In this document: positions 5,118 through 5,301 of the stretch, in pieces | How the letters are laid out: each line of letters opens with the position of its first letter | Numbering within the stretch: the stretch's first letter is position 1 | DNA from: Planctomycetota bacterium | GTDB taxonomy: Bacteria > Planctomycetota > Phycisphaerae > WQYP01 | NCBI GenBank assembly: GCA_021805585.1 | Contig: JAJZEY010000340.1 | Location: 1-5,301, forward strand | Length of the DNA stretch: 5,301 nt | Direction of reading: 5' to 3' | Translations under genes and position numbers: made by a program | The notes under the pieces: model-generated | The model's input: the letters and a program-made list of their open reading frames with translations, nothing else | Told to the model about the DNA's origin: nothing | Database searches by the model: none

Positions 5118-5301
5118 TCAATCAGGCACCCCGCGCCGGTGGATATGCACGTATTTATCGGGCACGTTGCCAGGTAGCGATTCGGCAATATGTTTGTGCT
5201 CATCAGGCACACTGGCCTGCCGGTCGCCCGACTTTCACCTGCGCCACTATTTCCCGATCCTGATCCACGTTGCCGCAGCAACGCTGGGGGGGGGGGGCAG
5301 T
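5118..5301 (-). pseudogene. Possible C-terminal tail of an unknown gene, apparently frameshifted, cut by window edge
   Basis: Two short minus-strand frames look coding by composition and follow each other. From the edge to a TGA at 5203-5205, 32 codons include 'NVDQDREIVAQVKVG'. In the next phase, from after a TGA at 5235-5237 to a TGA at 5118-5120, 38 codons end 'PDEHKHIAESLPGN' and then 'VPDKYVHIHRRGVPD'. A one-base shift between 5205 and 5234 would join them into one charged tail. The end falls just before the mnmA promoter, where an upstream gene would be expected to stop. Near the edge the frame runs through 12 C (minus strand), giving a Pro run. I do not recognise the product. It may be a real gene with a sequencing error, a decayed gene, or non-coding sequence. 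Confidence 0.3.
5286..5297. repeat. G12 homopolymer run near the window end
   Basis: Twelve G in a row on the plus strand, four bases before the end. It has no counterpart elsewhere in the window. It may be genuine, or a poly-G artefact of two-colour sequencing at a contig end. Any reading frame across it is unreliable. Confidence 0.7.

Noticed and set aside
4797..5177. 126-residue plus-strand frame over the mnmA start
   Set aside because: It runs antisense through the PP-loop codons and the mnmA promoter and leader; no ribosome site or domain supports it.
5121..5210. Repeated GTGCCTGAT (minus strand) as a direct repeat or attachment site
   Set aside because: Only about 9-10 bases are shared, and both copies lie in the probable coding remnant; chance or codon repetition explains it.
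5286..5297. G12 run as a G-quadruplex
   Set aside because: It is a single uninterrupted run four bases from the end, better explained by a sequencing artefact; no loops or further G tracts are nearby.

Overview
This GC-rich bacterial window carries six recognisable protein-coding genes and one uncertain coding remnant at its right edge. The best taxonomic guess is a planctomycete, probably of the Phycisphaerae. This rests on the DUF1844 protein with its 'DDWK' N-terminal motif, an adenylosuccinate lyase that resembles the animal enzyme more than the B. subtilis or E. coli types, and a MnmA with a CxxC motif and an enlarged insert. The assignment is an inference from recalled families; no search was run.

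Layout, left to right. Positions 1-264 (minus) hold the first 88 codons of an RbsD/FucU-family sugar pyranase/mutarotase, cut by the window edge. Positions 265-517 are non-coding leader with promoter-like boxes and two overlapping, mutually exclusive hairpins. Positions 518-958 (minus) encode a DUF1844 protein. A 135-bp divergent spacer (959-1093) separates it from purB (1094-2533, plus), which encodes adenylosuccinate lyase of purine synthesis. purB converges on a three-gene minus-strand operon read from the right: mnmA (tRNA U34 2-thiouridylase, 5015-3771), a UPF0270/YheU-like small protein (3774-3496, ATGA overlap with mnmA), and a SprT-like putative zinc metalloprotein (3453-2599). Upstream of mnmA are a good sigma70-like promoter, a leader hairpin and a strong Shine-Dalgarno. 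Positions 5118-5301 look like the frameshifted C-terminal tail of another minus-strand gene, ending in a 12-G run that may be an assembly artefact.

How the genes work together: mnmA, the YheU-like gene and the SprT-like gene are probably co-transcribed, and the first two are probably translationally coupled. purB and the RbsD/FucU gene are ordinary metabolic functions with no visible link to that operon. I see no mobile element, CRISPR array, tRNA, rRNA or defence system. The window is mostly housekeeping. The points most worth a second look are the switch-like leader of the RbsD/FucU gene, the missing third zinc ligand in the SprT-like protein, and the operon joining the two little-studied proteins to mnmA.
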